DNA of 64,000 nt, taken from assembly GCF_000378305.1 (NCBI RefSeq), contig NZ_KB899538.1, positions 372,001 to 436,000 on the forward strand, read 5' to 3'. Source of the DNA: Thioalkalivibrio sp. ALJ12 (lineage in GTDB: Bacteria; Pseudomonadota; Gammaproteobacteria; Ectothiorhodospirales; Ectothiorhodospiraceae). The stretch's first letter is position 1. Each line of letters begins with the position of its first letter. Of the stretch, positions 35,894 to 45,108 are shown one piece after another. Position numbers and translations under genes: made by a program. The notes under the pieces are model-generated. The model made no database searches, was not told the origin of the DNA, and saw nothing but the letters and a program-made list of their open reading frames with translations.

Positions 35894-37909
35894 TCAGAGC
35901 CGGAACTGGGCCAGCGCCTGCTGGATCTCGCGCTCGACCTGCTTGAGCTCGTCGGAGGCCGCGCTGACCCGATCGGCGGTGTTGGCAGACTGATCGGCCC
36001 CGTCGGAGATCTGCACGATGTTGCGGTTGATGTCCTCGACCACGGTGCTCTGCTGACGCGCGGCAACCGCGATCTGATCGGTCATCTCCACGATCGTGGT
36101 CACCGACTGGCGGATCTGCTGCAGGGCGCCGTTCACCTCGGCGGTGTGCTCCATGGTGGTCTCGGCCTCTTCCTGGCCGTGCTGCATCGCCTTCACCGCA
36201 GAACCTGTGGCGGTCTGCAGACGCGAGATCATGCTCTCGATCTCGTCGGTCGACTCCTGCGTGCGGGTCGCCAGCTTGCGTACCTCGTCGGCCACCACGG
36301 CAAACCCGCGGCCATGTTCCCCAGCACGGGCGGCCTCGATCGCCGCGTTGAGGGCCAGCAGGTTGGTCTGCTCCGCCACGCCGCGGATGACTTCAAGGAT
36401 GGTGCCGATCTGCTTCGAGTCTTCACCCAGCTTGGCCACGGTGCCGGCGGCCTGCTCGACCGTGCCCAGCAGGGAGGACATGGACTCGATGTTCTTCTCC
36501 ATCACGTCGGCGCCGTTGTTCACCGCACCGCTGGCCTCCTGTCCGGCCTGGGAGGTGGCGTCGGTATTACGCGCGATCTCCTCGGCGCTGCTTTGCAGCT
36601 CGTTGATCGCCGTGGCGACGCGCTCGGTCTCGTCGCGCTGACGCGAGACCACCTCGCGGGCCTGATAGGCCTCCTGATTCAGGTTCTCGGTCGCACGGTT
36701 CAGGGTCTCGGTACCGCTACGGGCGTTGCCAATCGCCTGCGCAATCTTGTCGGTAAAGCGGTTGAACGCACGCCCCAGCTGGGCCGTCTCCATCAGACCG
36801 TTTTCGTCCAGACGGCGGCTGAGGTCGCCATCGCCGTCGGCGATCTCTTCCAGCGCCTCGGTCGAGTGAGCCAGCGCACGGCGCACCACCAGGATGATGA
36901 AGACCGCGCCGACCACTCCCAGGATCACGCCGATCAGCGCCAGGACGCCCTGCGTCACCTGGGTATTGCGCATGGTCGCGGTCAGCTCGGCGGCGGACAC
37001 TTCAGCACGGCCGGTGATGCGCTCGGACAACTGCTGCAGTTCATTACGTGCCTCGAAGATCACCGGGCCGACCTCGGTACGGATCAGGAAGGCGTCCTGC
37101 AGGGCCTCCTCGCTGCCGTGGATGCGAACGATGTCCTGGATCGCGCTATCCAGCTCGTTCAGGAGCCCTTCGAAGTCCTCGACCGCGATCTGCTGCTCGA
37201 AATCGAGCTCGTCGTACTGTTCCAGCAACCGCGCCAGCACGTCGTGTGTCTGGCCAAGGTACAGACGCAGGTTCTGCTCGAAGGAGTCATCACGAAACGC
37301 GATGAAACCGCGCAGGTTCGAGGTGATCTGCAGAAGGTTGGTGCGCAGGCTGTAGAAATCGCCGAGACGCTCGAACGAGCGCTGGAAGCGTGCCCGCGCC
37401 ATCTCCTCGTCGATCATGGTGCTGGTCAACTGGGTCATCTGCATGGTCGCCGGGTTGGCGCGCGAGTTGGCGACACCCTGGGCCGGCATGTTCTGGGCCA
37501 CGTCCTCGGCCACCTCGATCAGGCGCTCACGGTGCGCGGCGAAGCCGTCAATGTTCGCGCGCACCTGTTCCGCGGAGGCAGTCAGATCATCCGAGCCCTG
37601 CACGACCGGATCGTTGACCAGGGCATCCATGGCGACGTCCAGCTCGTCCATCGCATTCAGCCAGGCGTCGCGGTGTTCGTCCTCCTCGCTCATCAGGTAG
37701 AAGCCTAGGAAGGCGGCGCTCTCCTGCAACAGCTGCTCCACGTCGTTGACGCGTGCCACCGCCGGATAGTCGGACTGGGTCAGTTCAGCCACGCCCTGTC
37801 CACCCACATTCAGGGCACGCAGTGCCAGCAGCGAATTGATGATCAGGATCGCGACGACCAGCCCGAAGCCGGCGATCAGCAGCCCCCGAATGGAGAGTTT
37901 GTCCAGCAT
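35894..37909 (-). CDS. Transmembrane methyl-accepting chemotaxis protein
   Basis: A receptor of 671 residues. The first transmembrane helix is at about 10-33. A large helical periplasmic domain (about 34-340) has an internal two-fold look of four-helix bundles. The second transmembrane helix [21 protein letters not shown] is followed by HAMP (residues [20 protein letters not shown]) and the signalling hairpin [20 protein letters not shown]. No C-terminal CheR pentapeptide is present (it ends AQFRL). AAGGAG before the ATG at 37909 fixes the start. Its stop lies 11 bases from that of tmcA. The ligand is unknown. Confidence 0.94.
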   Translation of the reverse strand: MLDKLSIRGLLIAGFGLVVAILIINSLLALRALNVGGQGVAELTQSDYPAVARVNDVEQLLQESAAFLGFYLMSEEDEHRDAWLNAMDELDVAMDALVNDPVVQGSDDLTASAEQVRANIDGFAAHRERLIEVAEDVAQNMPAQGVANSRANPATMQMTQLTSTMIDEEMARARFQRSFERLGDFYSLRTNLLQITSNLRGFIAFRDDSFEQNLRLYLGQTHDVLARLLEQYDELDFEQQIAVEDFEGLLNELDSAIQDIVRIHGSEEALQDAFLIRTEVGPVIFEARNELQQLSERITGRAEVSAAELTATMRNTQVTQGVLALIGVILGVVGAVFIILVVRRALAHSTEALEEIADGDGDLSRRLDENGLMETAQLGRAFNRFTDKIAQAIGNARSGTETLNRATENLNQEAYQAREVVSRQRDETERVATAINELQSSAEEIARNTDATSQAGQEASGAVNNGADVMEKNIESMSSLLGTVEQAAGTVAKLGEDSKQIGTILEVIRGVAEQTNLLALNAAIEAARAGEHGRGFAVVADEVRKLATRTQESTDEIESMISRLQTATGSAVKAMQHGQEEAETTMEHTAEVNGALQQIRQSVTTIVEMTDQIAVAARQQSTVVEDINRNIVQISDGADQSANTADRVSAASDELKQVEREIQQALAQFRL

Positions 37910-38076
37910 GGTGTTGACTCCTTCCTCAGCGCCTTCTGCCGGGCGCATGCCATCACGTGCAAACGGATCATTCCGCTGCCTGTAGAGACGATTCATCCCC
38001 TGTTACGGCCGCCTTCCCCTGAAGTTGAGCCCTGGCCGTTTTGAGAATCACATCACACCGAATGACGCGGAAAGAG

Positions 38077-39990
38077 TCAGGGTGATTCCAGCGCCTCCCA
38101 GCGCTCGTAAGCCACCGCCAGGTCTCGTTCGACCTGTTCGAGCCGGGCCTGCAACTCGCGCACGCGCTCCCCATCGCGCAATACCTCTGGATCCGACAGG
38201 GCCTCGGCCAGCGACTGGTGCTCGTTTTCCAGCGCCTCGATCTGGCCTGGCAGGGCCTCCAGCTCGCGAGCCTCCTTGTAGGAGAGTTTGCGGGCGCGGG
38301 GCGGCGGTTCCGCGACCGCGGACGTCGGCTCGGAGCGGGCCTCGGGTGCGGCGGGCGCCTCCTGGGCCCCGGTATCCGCTTCGCGCGTGAGCAGGCGTTG
38401 CGTGACGCGTGCGGGCAGGTCCGACCAACCGCCGACGAATTCCTCGGCCGTGCCATCGCCGGGCAGCACCAGCGTGCTGGTCGCAACGTTGTCGAGGAAC
38501 GCGCGGTCGTGGCTGACCACGATCACCGTGCCGGTGTACTCGATCAGAAGCTGTTCCAGCAGCTCGAGGGTCTCGACATCCAGGTCGTTGGTGGGCTCGT
38601 CGAGTACCAGCAAATTGGCCGGGCGCAGAAACAGCTTGGCCAGCAGCAACCGGTTGCGCTCGCCACCGGACAGGGCCGATACGGGCTGGCGCGCGCGTTC
38701 CGGCGGGAACAGGAAATCCCCGAGATAGCTCAGCACATGTCGGGTCTCGCCATTCACGGTGACGCGGTCACGGCCCTCGCCGACCGCATCCTGCACGGTG
38801 GTCGTCTCGTCGAGACGCGCCCGTGCCTGGTCGAAATAGGCGATCTCGAGCTGGGTGCCCAGCTTGACCGTTCCGGAAAGTGGCTCCACCTGGCCCAGCA
38901 GCCCGCGCAGCAGCGTGGTCTTGCCGGCGCCATTGGGGCCGATGATGCCCAGGGCGTCGCCACGCTGGAGCAGCAGGTTCACGTCGCGCACCACCGGCGT
39001 GTCGCCGTAGCCGAAGTCCGCATGCTCCGCCTCGATCACCAAACGGCCGGAACGCTGCTCGGGGGACAGCTGCATGCGTACCTGCCCCCCCAGCTCGCGT
39101 CGTTCGGCGCGCTTCTTGCGCAGGGCCTGCAGGGCGCGCACCCGCCCCTCGTTGCGGGTACGCCGGGCCTTGATGCCCTGGCGGATCCAGGTCTCCTCCT
39201 GCGCCAGCTTGCGATCGAACTCGGCGCGCTGACGCGCCTCGACCTCCAGGCGCTCGGCCTGGCGCGTGCGGAAGGCCTCGATCGAGGGCGGGTGTTCGTA
39301 CACCTGGCCACGATCCAGCTCCAGGATGCGAGTGGCGACCTGTTCCATGAACTGGCGGTCATGGCTGATGAACACCACCGTGAGCCCGCTCCCGCGCAGG
39401 AACTCCTCCAGCCAGCGGATCGCAGCCACATCCAGGTGGTTGGTCGGCTCGTCCAGCAGCAACAGCTGCGGCTCGCGCACCAGCTCGCGCGCCAGCCAGA
39501 CGCGGCGCTTGAGCCCGCCGGAGAGCGCAGCGAATCCGGCCTCGGGGTTGAGCTCCAGGCGCGAAAGCGTCGTTTCGACCCGGTTTTGCAGGCTCCAGCC
39601 GTCGATCGCCTCCAGCCGGGCCTGGACTGGGCCCATCTTCTCCAGGGCCTCGGCGTCACCACTGGCGGCGGCCTGGCTCAGGTGATGGAAACGCTCCAGC
39701 AGTTGCCCGGCCTCGCCCAGCCCCTCGGCGACCACATCGAACACCGTGCCCTCGACCCCGGGCGGCAGCTCCTGGGTCAGGTATGCGGTCGCCAGGCCGT
39801 CCTGGCGGACCACCTCGCCCGAGTCCGGCTGGATTGCACCCGCAATCACCTTGAGCAAGGTCGACTTGCCCTCGCCGTTACGCCCGGCTACCGCCACGCG
39901 TTCGCCGGGCTCCAGGCTCAGATTCAGGCCATCCAGCAACGGCGCCATGCCATAGGCCAGGTGGATATCGCGCAGGGTCAGCAGAGCCAT
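38077..39990 (-). CDS. uup: ABC-F family ATPase Uup
   Basis: A cytosolic ABC-F protein of 637 residues with two ATPase modules. Walker A boxes are AGRNGEGKSTL and IGPNGAGKTTL; signature motifs are LSGGLKRRV and LSGGERNRLLL; Walker B segments are LLLLDEPTNHLD and LLVLDEPTNDLD. A linker rich in Arg and Lys joins them, and a C-terminal coiled coil (about 555-635) matches the Uup DNA- or ribosome-binding tail. Length equals that of E. coli Uup. Uup acts on ribosomes and affects transposon excision. A full MITE lies 10 bases upstream of the start codon. Confidence 0.93.
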   Translation of the reverse strand: MALLTLRDIHLAYGMAPLLDGLNLSLEPGERVAVAGRNGEGKSTLLKVIAGAIQPDSGEVVRQDGLATAYLTQELPPGVEGTVFDVVAEGLGEAGQLLERFHHLSQAAASGDAEALEKMGPVQARLEAIDGWSLQNRVETTLSRLELNPEAGFAALSGGLKRRVWLARELVREPQLLLLDEPTNHLDVAAIRWLEEFLRGSGLTVVFISHDRQFMEQVATRILELDRGQVYEHPPSIEAFRTRQAERLEVEARQRAEFDRKLAQEETWIRQGIKARRTRNEGRVRALQALRKKRAERRELGGQVRMQLSPEQRSGRLVIEAEHADFGYGDTPVVRDVNLLLQRGDALGIIGPNGAGKTTLLRGLLGQVEPLSGTVKLGTQLEIAYFDQARARLDETTTVQDAVGEGRDRVTVNGETRHVLSYLGDFLFPPERARQPVSALSGGERNRLLLAKLFLRPANLLVLDEPTNDLDVETLELLEQLLIEYTGTVIVVSHDRAFLDNVATSTLVLPGDGTAEEFVGGWSDLPARVTQRLLTREADTGAQEAPAAPEARSEPTSAVAEPPPRARKLSYKEARELEALPGQIEALENEHQSLAEALSDPEVLRDGERVRELQARLEQVERDLAVAYERWEALESP

Positions 39991-40000
39991 CGGAATCTAG

Positions 40001-40295
40001 GGAAACACTGATTCATGTACACGCTCGCTGCTTCGTCGCTTTTGCGTGCGAACAAGGCGCGGTGACCGCCGTGCAGTCATTCTGCACAAGGGAGCCGCAA
40101 CGCCGTGCGCGCGCCCGTTTTTGATAACAACGGGCGGCCGAGCCCCTTCGTTTATTGAGTTGTGGGGTTGGTACCCCAGGTTCCCCGATCCTGCGTTGCG
40201 CCGCTTGCGGGTAGAACCACTACCCGCTGCGCGACGCGCCTTGTCTCGGAAAACCTGGGGTACCAACGCGAGTGTGTACATGAATCAGTGTTTCC
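40001..40295 (+). mobile_element. IS5-like MITE, copy A
   Basis: A non-coding element of 295 bases with perfect terminal inverted repeats of at least 22 bases (GGAAACACTGATTCATGTAC ... and its complement at the right end). It is flanked by CTAG on the left (39997-40000) and CTAA on the right (40296-40299), a CTAR-like target of the IS5 group. Internal inverted repeats (a GGTACCCCAGGTT pair and a GCGGGTAG ... CTACCCGC hairpin) would let it fold along most of its length. Copy B at 44814 is in the opposite orientation. It lies between uup and the universal stress gene. Confidence 0.85.
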
Positions 40296-40375
40296 CTAAA
40301 GGAATCCAGTTGAAGAACCCGGCAAGCGCCGAGCGAGAAGGGTTTCAGGGGCAGACGCGCCGCATCGACACGTGA

Positions 40376-41224
40376 TCAGACGGTAGCGTTCTTGACCACC
40401 AGCACCGGGCAGTCAGCACCGCCAATCACGCGCTCGGACACCGAACCCATCAGCAGACGCTTGAGGCCGGTACGTCCGTGGCTGCCCACGACGATCAGGT
40501 CGCGATTGTCGCGCCGCGCCACGTCAATCAGGGTGACCTCGGCGCGGCCTTCCTCGAAGGTCGCGTCCGCCTGAAGGCCCTGCTCCCGGGCCTCGCCCTG
40601 CAGGCGCTGGATCGCATCGACGCCCTCCTGGCGGCGTTCGTCACTCTGGCCGGGCACGGCGACCGAGGCGATGGTGATCGGCAGCTGACAATAGCCGGCC
40701 AGTTCGATCGCCGCACGCGCCGCCTGATCGCCCAGTTCGGAGCCATCGGTGCCGACCAGCAGCCCCCGGTGCGGCGCCTGCGCGCCACGCGGAACGACCA
40801 TGACGTTACACGGCGCCGTGCCCACCACCTTGCGCGTCGCGTCGCCGACCATCAGACGCGCGAGATCGTTGCGGTCGCGGCGCCCGATCACGATCAGGCC
40901 GGCCTTGTACTCCTCGGCGATCTTGACGATCTCCTGATGCCGGTCCACTCCGTGGCGCAGGATGGGCAGGGCATCGAGGCCCTGCTCGCGCGCCTTTTTC
41001 TCGAGCACGTCCAGGTCGCCCTGCGCGGTCACGCTCGCATCGTGGCTACGCCGGGGCGACAGTGCGTCGTGCTGCGTATCGGTAGGAATGATACGCGCGA
41101 GGATGAGCCGGGCCCCGCAACGCTGGGCCAGATCCAGGCCGACAGCCTCGGCCGACTCGCTGAACTCGGAGCCGTCAGTCGCGAGCACGATCGTCTCGAA
41201 ACGGCAAAGCGGGGCATCGGACAT
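40376..41224 (-). CDS. Universal stress protein with two Usp domains
   Basis: A protein of 282 residues (start MSDAPLCRF at 41224, with GGGAGA upstream). Two tandem UspA domains are visible: [20 protein letters not shown] with [21 protein letters not shown], and [20 protein letters not shown] with [20 protein letters not shown]. The second has the full ATP-binding G-x2-G-x9-G(S/T) pattern; the first is less complete. It is divergent from the SLC13 permease, about 250 bases away. Confidence 0.92.
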   Translation of the reverse strand: MSDAPLCRFETIVLATDGSEFSESAEAVGLDLAQRCGARLILARIIPTDTQHDALSPRRSHDASVTAQGDLDVLEKKAREQGLDALPILRHGVDRHQEIVKIAEEYKAGLIVIGRRDRNDLARLMVGDATRKVVGTAPCNVMVVPRGAQAPHRGLLVGTDGSELGDQAARAAIELAGYCQLPITIASVAVPGQSDERRQEGVDAIQRLQGEAREQGLQADATFEEGRAEVTLIDVARRDNRDLIVVGSHGRTGLKRLLMGSVSERVIGGADCPVLVVKNATV

Positions 41225-41474
41225 GGGGCGTCTCCCTGACAGTTTTCGACCAGCATAACCGACCGGCCGGCGCACGACAGCCAACGTCTCGCGAAAGGTC
41301 CGAACGGCCCGCTTTTTGCGTCCAACCGCCCGGGATGAAATAATCGCGCGCTTTCAAGGGGAAGCACCGGCGACGCCTCCCACGCCACTGGCCACCGGCC
41401 AGGGCCACTCGCCAGCCCCCTCAGCCCCGGCTCTGCACCGTCCGGTGCGGGTCTTCAGGATACGAAATCGATAC

Positions 41475-43313
41475 ATGGAAAACCTTACGCTGACCACCGA
41501 GATGATCGTGGTGCTCGCGCTACTGGCGTTCACCATCTTCCTGTTTGTGACGGAGGTCATCCGTGTGGACCTGGCTGCCATCTCGGTGATGGTGCTGCTC
41601 GGCCTGCTGACGCTGGTGCCCGGGCTCGGGCTGCTGGTCGCGCAGGACGAACTGTTCAGCGGTTTTGCCTCCAATGCGGTGATCGCGATCATCGCGGTGA
41701 TGATCATCGGCGCCGGTCTCGACAAGACCGGCGTGATGCACAAGGTGGCCGCCTTCATCATGCGCGTGGGCGGCACCACCGAGAAGAGCATCATCCCGAC
41801 GGTCTCCGGCACCGTCGGCGTCATCTCGAGCTTCATGCAGAACATCGGCGCCGCCGCGCTGTTCATGCCGGTGATGAGCCGGATCTCCAGCCGCCTCGGG
41901 ATCCCGCTGTCGCGCCTGCTGATGCCGATGGGCTTCGCCGCGATCGTCGGCGGCACCATCACCCTGGTCGGTTCCAGCCCGCTGATCCTGCTGAATGACC
42001 TGCTGCCGTCGAACATGGAGCCCTTCCAGCTGTTCGACGTCACCCCGATCGGCCTCGCGCTGCTGGCCACTACCATCGTCTACTTCGTGGTGCTGGGCCG
42101 TTTCGTACTGCCTTCGGTCAAGTCCAAGTCCGCGCAGCGCGAGAGTGCACAGGAGTATTTCCAGCGGGTATACGGCCTGTCCTACGAGATCCACGAAGTA
42201 TTCGTTCCCGAGAAGGACCCGCTGGTGGGCCGCACCGTGGCCGAGATCGAACGCGAGACCGGGATCGCCATCGTCGGCACCTACGTGCGCGACGAGCTGC
42301 GCATGGCCCCCTGGACCGGCTACGAGATCCAGGCCAACTCGCACCTGGCGGTGCTCGCCAGCCCCGCGCGCATGGAAAAGCTGTGCGAGGGCACGCGCAA
42401 GCGCCCCACCACGCGCCTGGACGTGTTTGCGAACGCGCTGGACACCAGCCGCTCGGGGGTCGCCGAGGTCGCCATCGCGCCTGGCTCCAACCTCGCCGGC
42501 AAGACCGTGACCGAACTGGCCATGCGCCAGACCTACGGCCTGTCGGTGATGCGCATCCAGCGCGGCAGCGAGACCTTCGGCGAGGGCCTGCGTGACATCC
42601 CGCTGGAGATCGGCGACATCCTGGTTGTGCACTGCACCTGGGAGTCGCTGGCGCGCCTGGACAAGGATCGCGACTTTGTCGTGATTACCTCCGACTACCC
42701 GCGCGAGGAGCTGCGCCCCTCCAAGGTCCCGCATGCGCTGTTCTTCCTGGCGCTGACGGTGGGCTTGATCCTGTTCACCGACCTGATGCTGTCGGTCGCG
42801 CTGCTGACCGGCGCGCTGGGCATGATCCTGACCGGCGTGATCAGCCTCGACGACGCCTATCGCTCGGTGAGCTGGAAGACGGTGTTCCTGCTGGCCTCAC
42901 TAATACCGCTGGGGATGGCGGTGGAGAACACGGGCACCGCCGCGTGGATTGCGCAGAACACGCTGGAACTGCTGGGGACCGTCCCGCCCTGGGTGCTGCA
43001 GGCGACGATCTTCGCGCTGGCCACGTTCTTTACGCTGGTCATGTCCAATGTCGGTGCGACCGTGCTGCTGGTGCCGCTGGCGATCAACTTCGCGATCGCC
43101 GCCCAGGCCGCGGGGATGGACGCCGACCCGCGCGTGTTCGCGCTGACCGTGGCGATCGCCACCTCGAATTCCTTCCTGATCCCGACCCACCAGGTGAACG
43201 CCCTGATCATGGGCCCCGGCGGCTACCGGGTGAAGGACTACATGAAGGCCGGCGGCATCATGACGCTGCTGTTCGGTATCGTGGCCATGCTGATGCTCAA
43301 TCTCATTTTCTAA
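41475..43313 (+). CDS. SLC13-type anion permease with two TrkA-C domains
   Basis: An inner-membrane transporter of 612 residues of the divalent anion:sodium symporter superfamily. An N-terminal helix set (MIVVLALLAFTIFLFVTEVI ...) includes the SSFMQNIGAAALFMPV segment. Two cytoplasmic RCK/TrkA-C domains (about 205-290 and 295-390) follow, with EVFVPEKDPLVGRTVAEIE and EVAIAPGSNLAGKTVTELA. A second helix set contains MSNVGATVLLVPLAINFA and SNSFLIPTHQVNALIMG. Related proteins carry sulfate, thiosulfate-like anions or dicarboxylates. Lying upstream of prk in an apparent autotroph, an inorganic sulfur anion is a reasonable guess only. Confidence 0.9.
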   Translation: MENLTLTTEMIVVLALLAFTIFLFVTEVIRVDLAAISVMVLLGLLTLVPGLGLLVAQDELFSGFASNAVIAIIAVMIIGAGLDKTGVMHKVAAFIMRVGGTTEKSIIPTVSGTVGVISSFMQNIGAAALFMPVMSRISSRLGIPLSRLLMPMGFAAIVGGTITLVGSSPLILLNDLLPSNMEPFQLFDVTPIGLALLATTIVYFVVLGRFVLPSVKSKSAQRESAQEYFQRVYGLSYEIHEVFVPEKDPLVGRTVAEIERETGIAIVGTYVRDELRMAPWTGYEIQANSHLAVLASPARMEKLCEGTRKRPTTRLDVFANALDTSRSGVAEVAIAPGSNLAGKTVTELAMRQTYGLSVMRIQRGSETFGEGLRDIPLEIGDILVVHCTWESLARLDKDRDFVVITSDYPREELRPSKVPHALFFLALTVGLILFTDLMLSVALLTGALGMILTGVISLDDAYRSVSWKTVFLLASLIPLGMAVENTGTAAWIAQNTLELLGTVPPWVLQATIFALATFFTLVMSNVGATVLLVPLAINFAIAAQAAGMDADPRVFALTVAIATSNSFLIPTHQVNALIMGPGGYRVKDYMKAGGIMTLLFGIVAMLMLNLIF

Positions 43314-43362
43314 ACTCGTCCGTACACTATTCGTCGCAAGAAGCTATGCAAGGAGAAACCCC

Positions 43363-44253
43363 ATGTCGCAAAAACATCCCGTGATCGCGGTCACCGGCTC
43401 CTCGGGAGCCGGCACCTCCACCGTGAAGCGCTCGTTCGAGTCGATCTTCCGCCGCGAGCAGATCAACCCGGTCGTCATCGAGGGCGACAGCTTCCATCGC
43501 TATGACCGCAAGGCGATGAAGGAGGCCATGCAGAAGGCCGCCGACGAAGGCAATCAGCACTTCTCCCATTTCGGCCCCGAGGCCAACCTGTTCGATCGCA
43601 TCGAGGATCTGTTCAAGACCTACGGCGAGACCGGCCAGGGCCAGAAGCGCTACTACCTGCACTCCGACGAGGAAGCCGCCGCTCACAACGAGCGTCTCGG
43701 CACCAACCTCGGCCCGGGCGAGTTCACCCCCTGGGAAGAGATCCAGCCGGGCACCGATCTGATGTTCTACGAAGGCCTGCACGGCCTGGTCGTGAACGGT
43801 GAAGTAAATGCCGCGCAGCACGTGGACCTGGGCATCGGCGTGGTGCCGATCGTAAACCTCGAGTGGATCCAGAAGATCTTCCGCGACAATGCCGAGCGTG
43901 GTTATTCCGCCGAGGCGATTGTGGACACGATCCTGCGCCGCATGCCGGATTACGTGAACTACATCACCCCGCAGTTTGGCCACACCGACATCAACTTCCA
44001 GCGCGTGCCGACGGTGGACACCTCCAACCCGTTCATCGCCCGGGACATCCCCACCCCCGACGAGAGCATGGTGGTCATCCGCTTCAGGGAGCCGAAGAAG
44101 TTCGGTGTGGACTTCCCCTACCTGCTGAACATGCTGCCCGACTCCTTCATGTCCCGGCCGAACACCATCGTGGTGCCCGGCGGCAAGATGAGCTTCGCGA
44201 TGGAGGTCATCCTCGCGCCGATCATCCACGACATGCTGTCGCGTCGCGGCTGA
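43363..44253 (+). CDS. prk: Phosphoribulokinase (proteobacterial type)
   Basis: An enzyme of 296 residues that phosphorylates ribulose 5-phosphate to the RuBisCO substrate. The P-loop is AVTGSSGAGTSTVKR; VIEGDSFHRYDR and MFYEGLHGLVVNG carry catalytic Asp/Glu residues. Length and octamer-type sequence match the class of purple and sulfur-oxidising bacteria. AAGGAG precedes the ATG by a good distance. A strong terminator follows. No RuBisCO or other Calvin-cycle gene is in the window, so prk is separated from cbb genes here. Confidence 0.97.
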   Translation: MSQKHPVIAVTGSSGAGTSTVKRSFESIFRREQINPVVIEGDSFHRYDRKAMKEAMQKAADEGNQHFSHFGPEANLFDRIEDLFKTYGETGQGQKRYYLHSDEEAAAHNERLGTNLGPGEFTPWEEIQPGTDLMFYEGLHGLVVNGEVNAAQHVDLGIGVVPIVNLEWIQKIFRDNAERGYSAEAIVDTILRRMPDYVNYITPQFGHTDINFQRVPTVDTSNPFIARDIPTPDESMVVIRFREPKKFGVDFPYLLNMLPDSFMSRPNTIVVPGGKMSFAMEVILAPIIHDMLSRRG

Positions 44254-44278
44254 GCGCAAGCGCTCCGGAAGTTCCCCT

Positions 44279-44303
44279 AGCCCCGCTCCGGCGGGGCTTT
44301 TTT
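44279..44303 (+). terminator. Rho-independent terminator after prk
   Basis: The hairpin AGCCCCGC-tccg-GCGGGGCT is followed directly by a run of T residues, 25 bases after the prk stop codon. Confidence 0.9.
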
Positions 44304-44362
44304 GTGGCGACAGGTGTTTGGGCTAGCATTCCGGCGATCCCACCTGGACTCATGGAGTTGCC

Positions 44363-44824
44363 GTGTTCGGACTGTTCGGGCCACGCCCTGCGCAACAGAT
44401 GGAACGCTTTCGCAGCCGCTATACCGGCCGCTCGCTGATCGTGCACCAGGGCTTCGAGGGCGACTGGCTGGAGGAACTGCTGAAGCAGCCCGGCGGCGGC
44501 GGGCACTTCCGTATCGACAGCCGCCGTCTGCCGACGCGGCGCCCCACGCCGATCGAGTGGCTGGTACAGACCCATGTGCTGCCCCTGGCGCTGCCCCAGC
44601 CGCTTTACCTGGACATCCGCGAGGATGCGATCCTCGCGCGGCACCTGATGCGGGGCGAACGGGCGGTCCACCCCTCCGAGATCGCCTGGTTCCTGGAGGA
44701 GCTGGACACCCGCCACCATGCCCGCCTGGAGTTCACAGAAAACGACCAGATGACCATCCGGCGCGGCATCCCCGAAACCGACAACGAGGCCCTCAGCATG
44801 CTGGAACAGCTAGGGAAGCACTGA
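44363..44824 (+). CDS. Conserved-looking protein of unknown function; 3' end supplied by a MITE
   Basis: A protein of 153 residues starting at GTG 44363 with GGAG upstream. It is Arg-rich and partly hydrophobic; WLVQTHVLPLALPQPLYLDI and REDAILARHLMRG are the most structured segments, and a TMD is not evident. No family was recognised. The MITE copy B begins at 44814, so the last codons (LGKH and the TGA stop) are encoded by the element's end. The original C-terminus was probably different or only slightly longer. Read-through from prk is limited by its terminator. Confidence 0.65.
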   Translation: MFGLFGPRPAQQMERFRSRYTGRSLIVHQGFEGDWLEELLKQPGGGGHFRIDSRRLPTRRPTPIEWLVQTHVLPLALPQPLYLDIREDAILARHLMRGERAVHPSEIAWFLEELDTRHHARLEFTENDQMTIRRGIPETDNEALSMLEQLGKH

Positions 44825-45079
44825 TCAATGTACACACTCGCGTTGGTACCCCAGGTTTTCCGAGACAAGGCGCGCCGTGCAGCGGGTAGTGGTTCTACCC
44901 GCAAGCGGCGCAACGCAGGATCGGGGAACCTGGGGTGCCAACCCCGAAGGGGCTCGGCCGCTTTTGCATGCGCACGGCGTTGCGGCTCCCTTGTGCAGAA
45001 TGACTGCACGGCAGTCACCGCGCCTTGTTCGCACGCAAAAGCGACTCGAGCGCGAGCGTGTACATTGATCAGTGTTTCC
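44814..45079 (-). mobile_element. IS5-like MITE, copy B
   Basis: An element of 266 bases, homologous to copy A but inverted. The ends are GGAAGCACTGATCAATGTAC and its near-complement; the left flank is CTAG (44810-44813) and the right flank CTGG (45080-45083), so the target duplication is imperfect. It lacks a stretch found in copy A around the GGGCGGCCGAGCCCC segment, which explains the length difference. Long internal hairpins are retained. It supplies the stop codon of the gene at 44363 and ends 29 bases before the FIST gene. Confidence 0.85.
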
Positions 45080-45108
45080 CTGGGGCTGTAATGGAGTCCT
45101 GAACGTTG

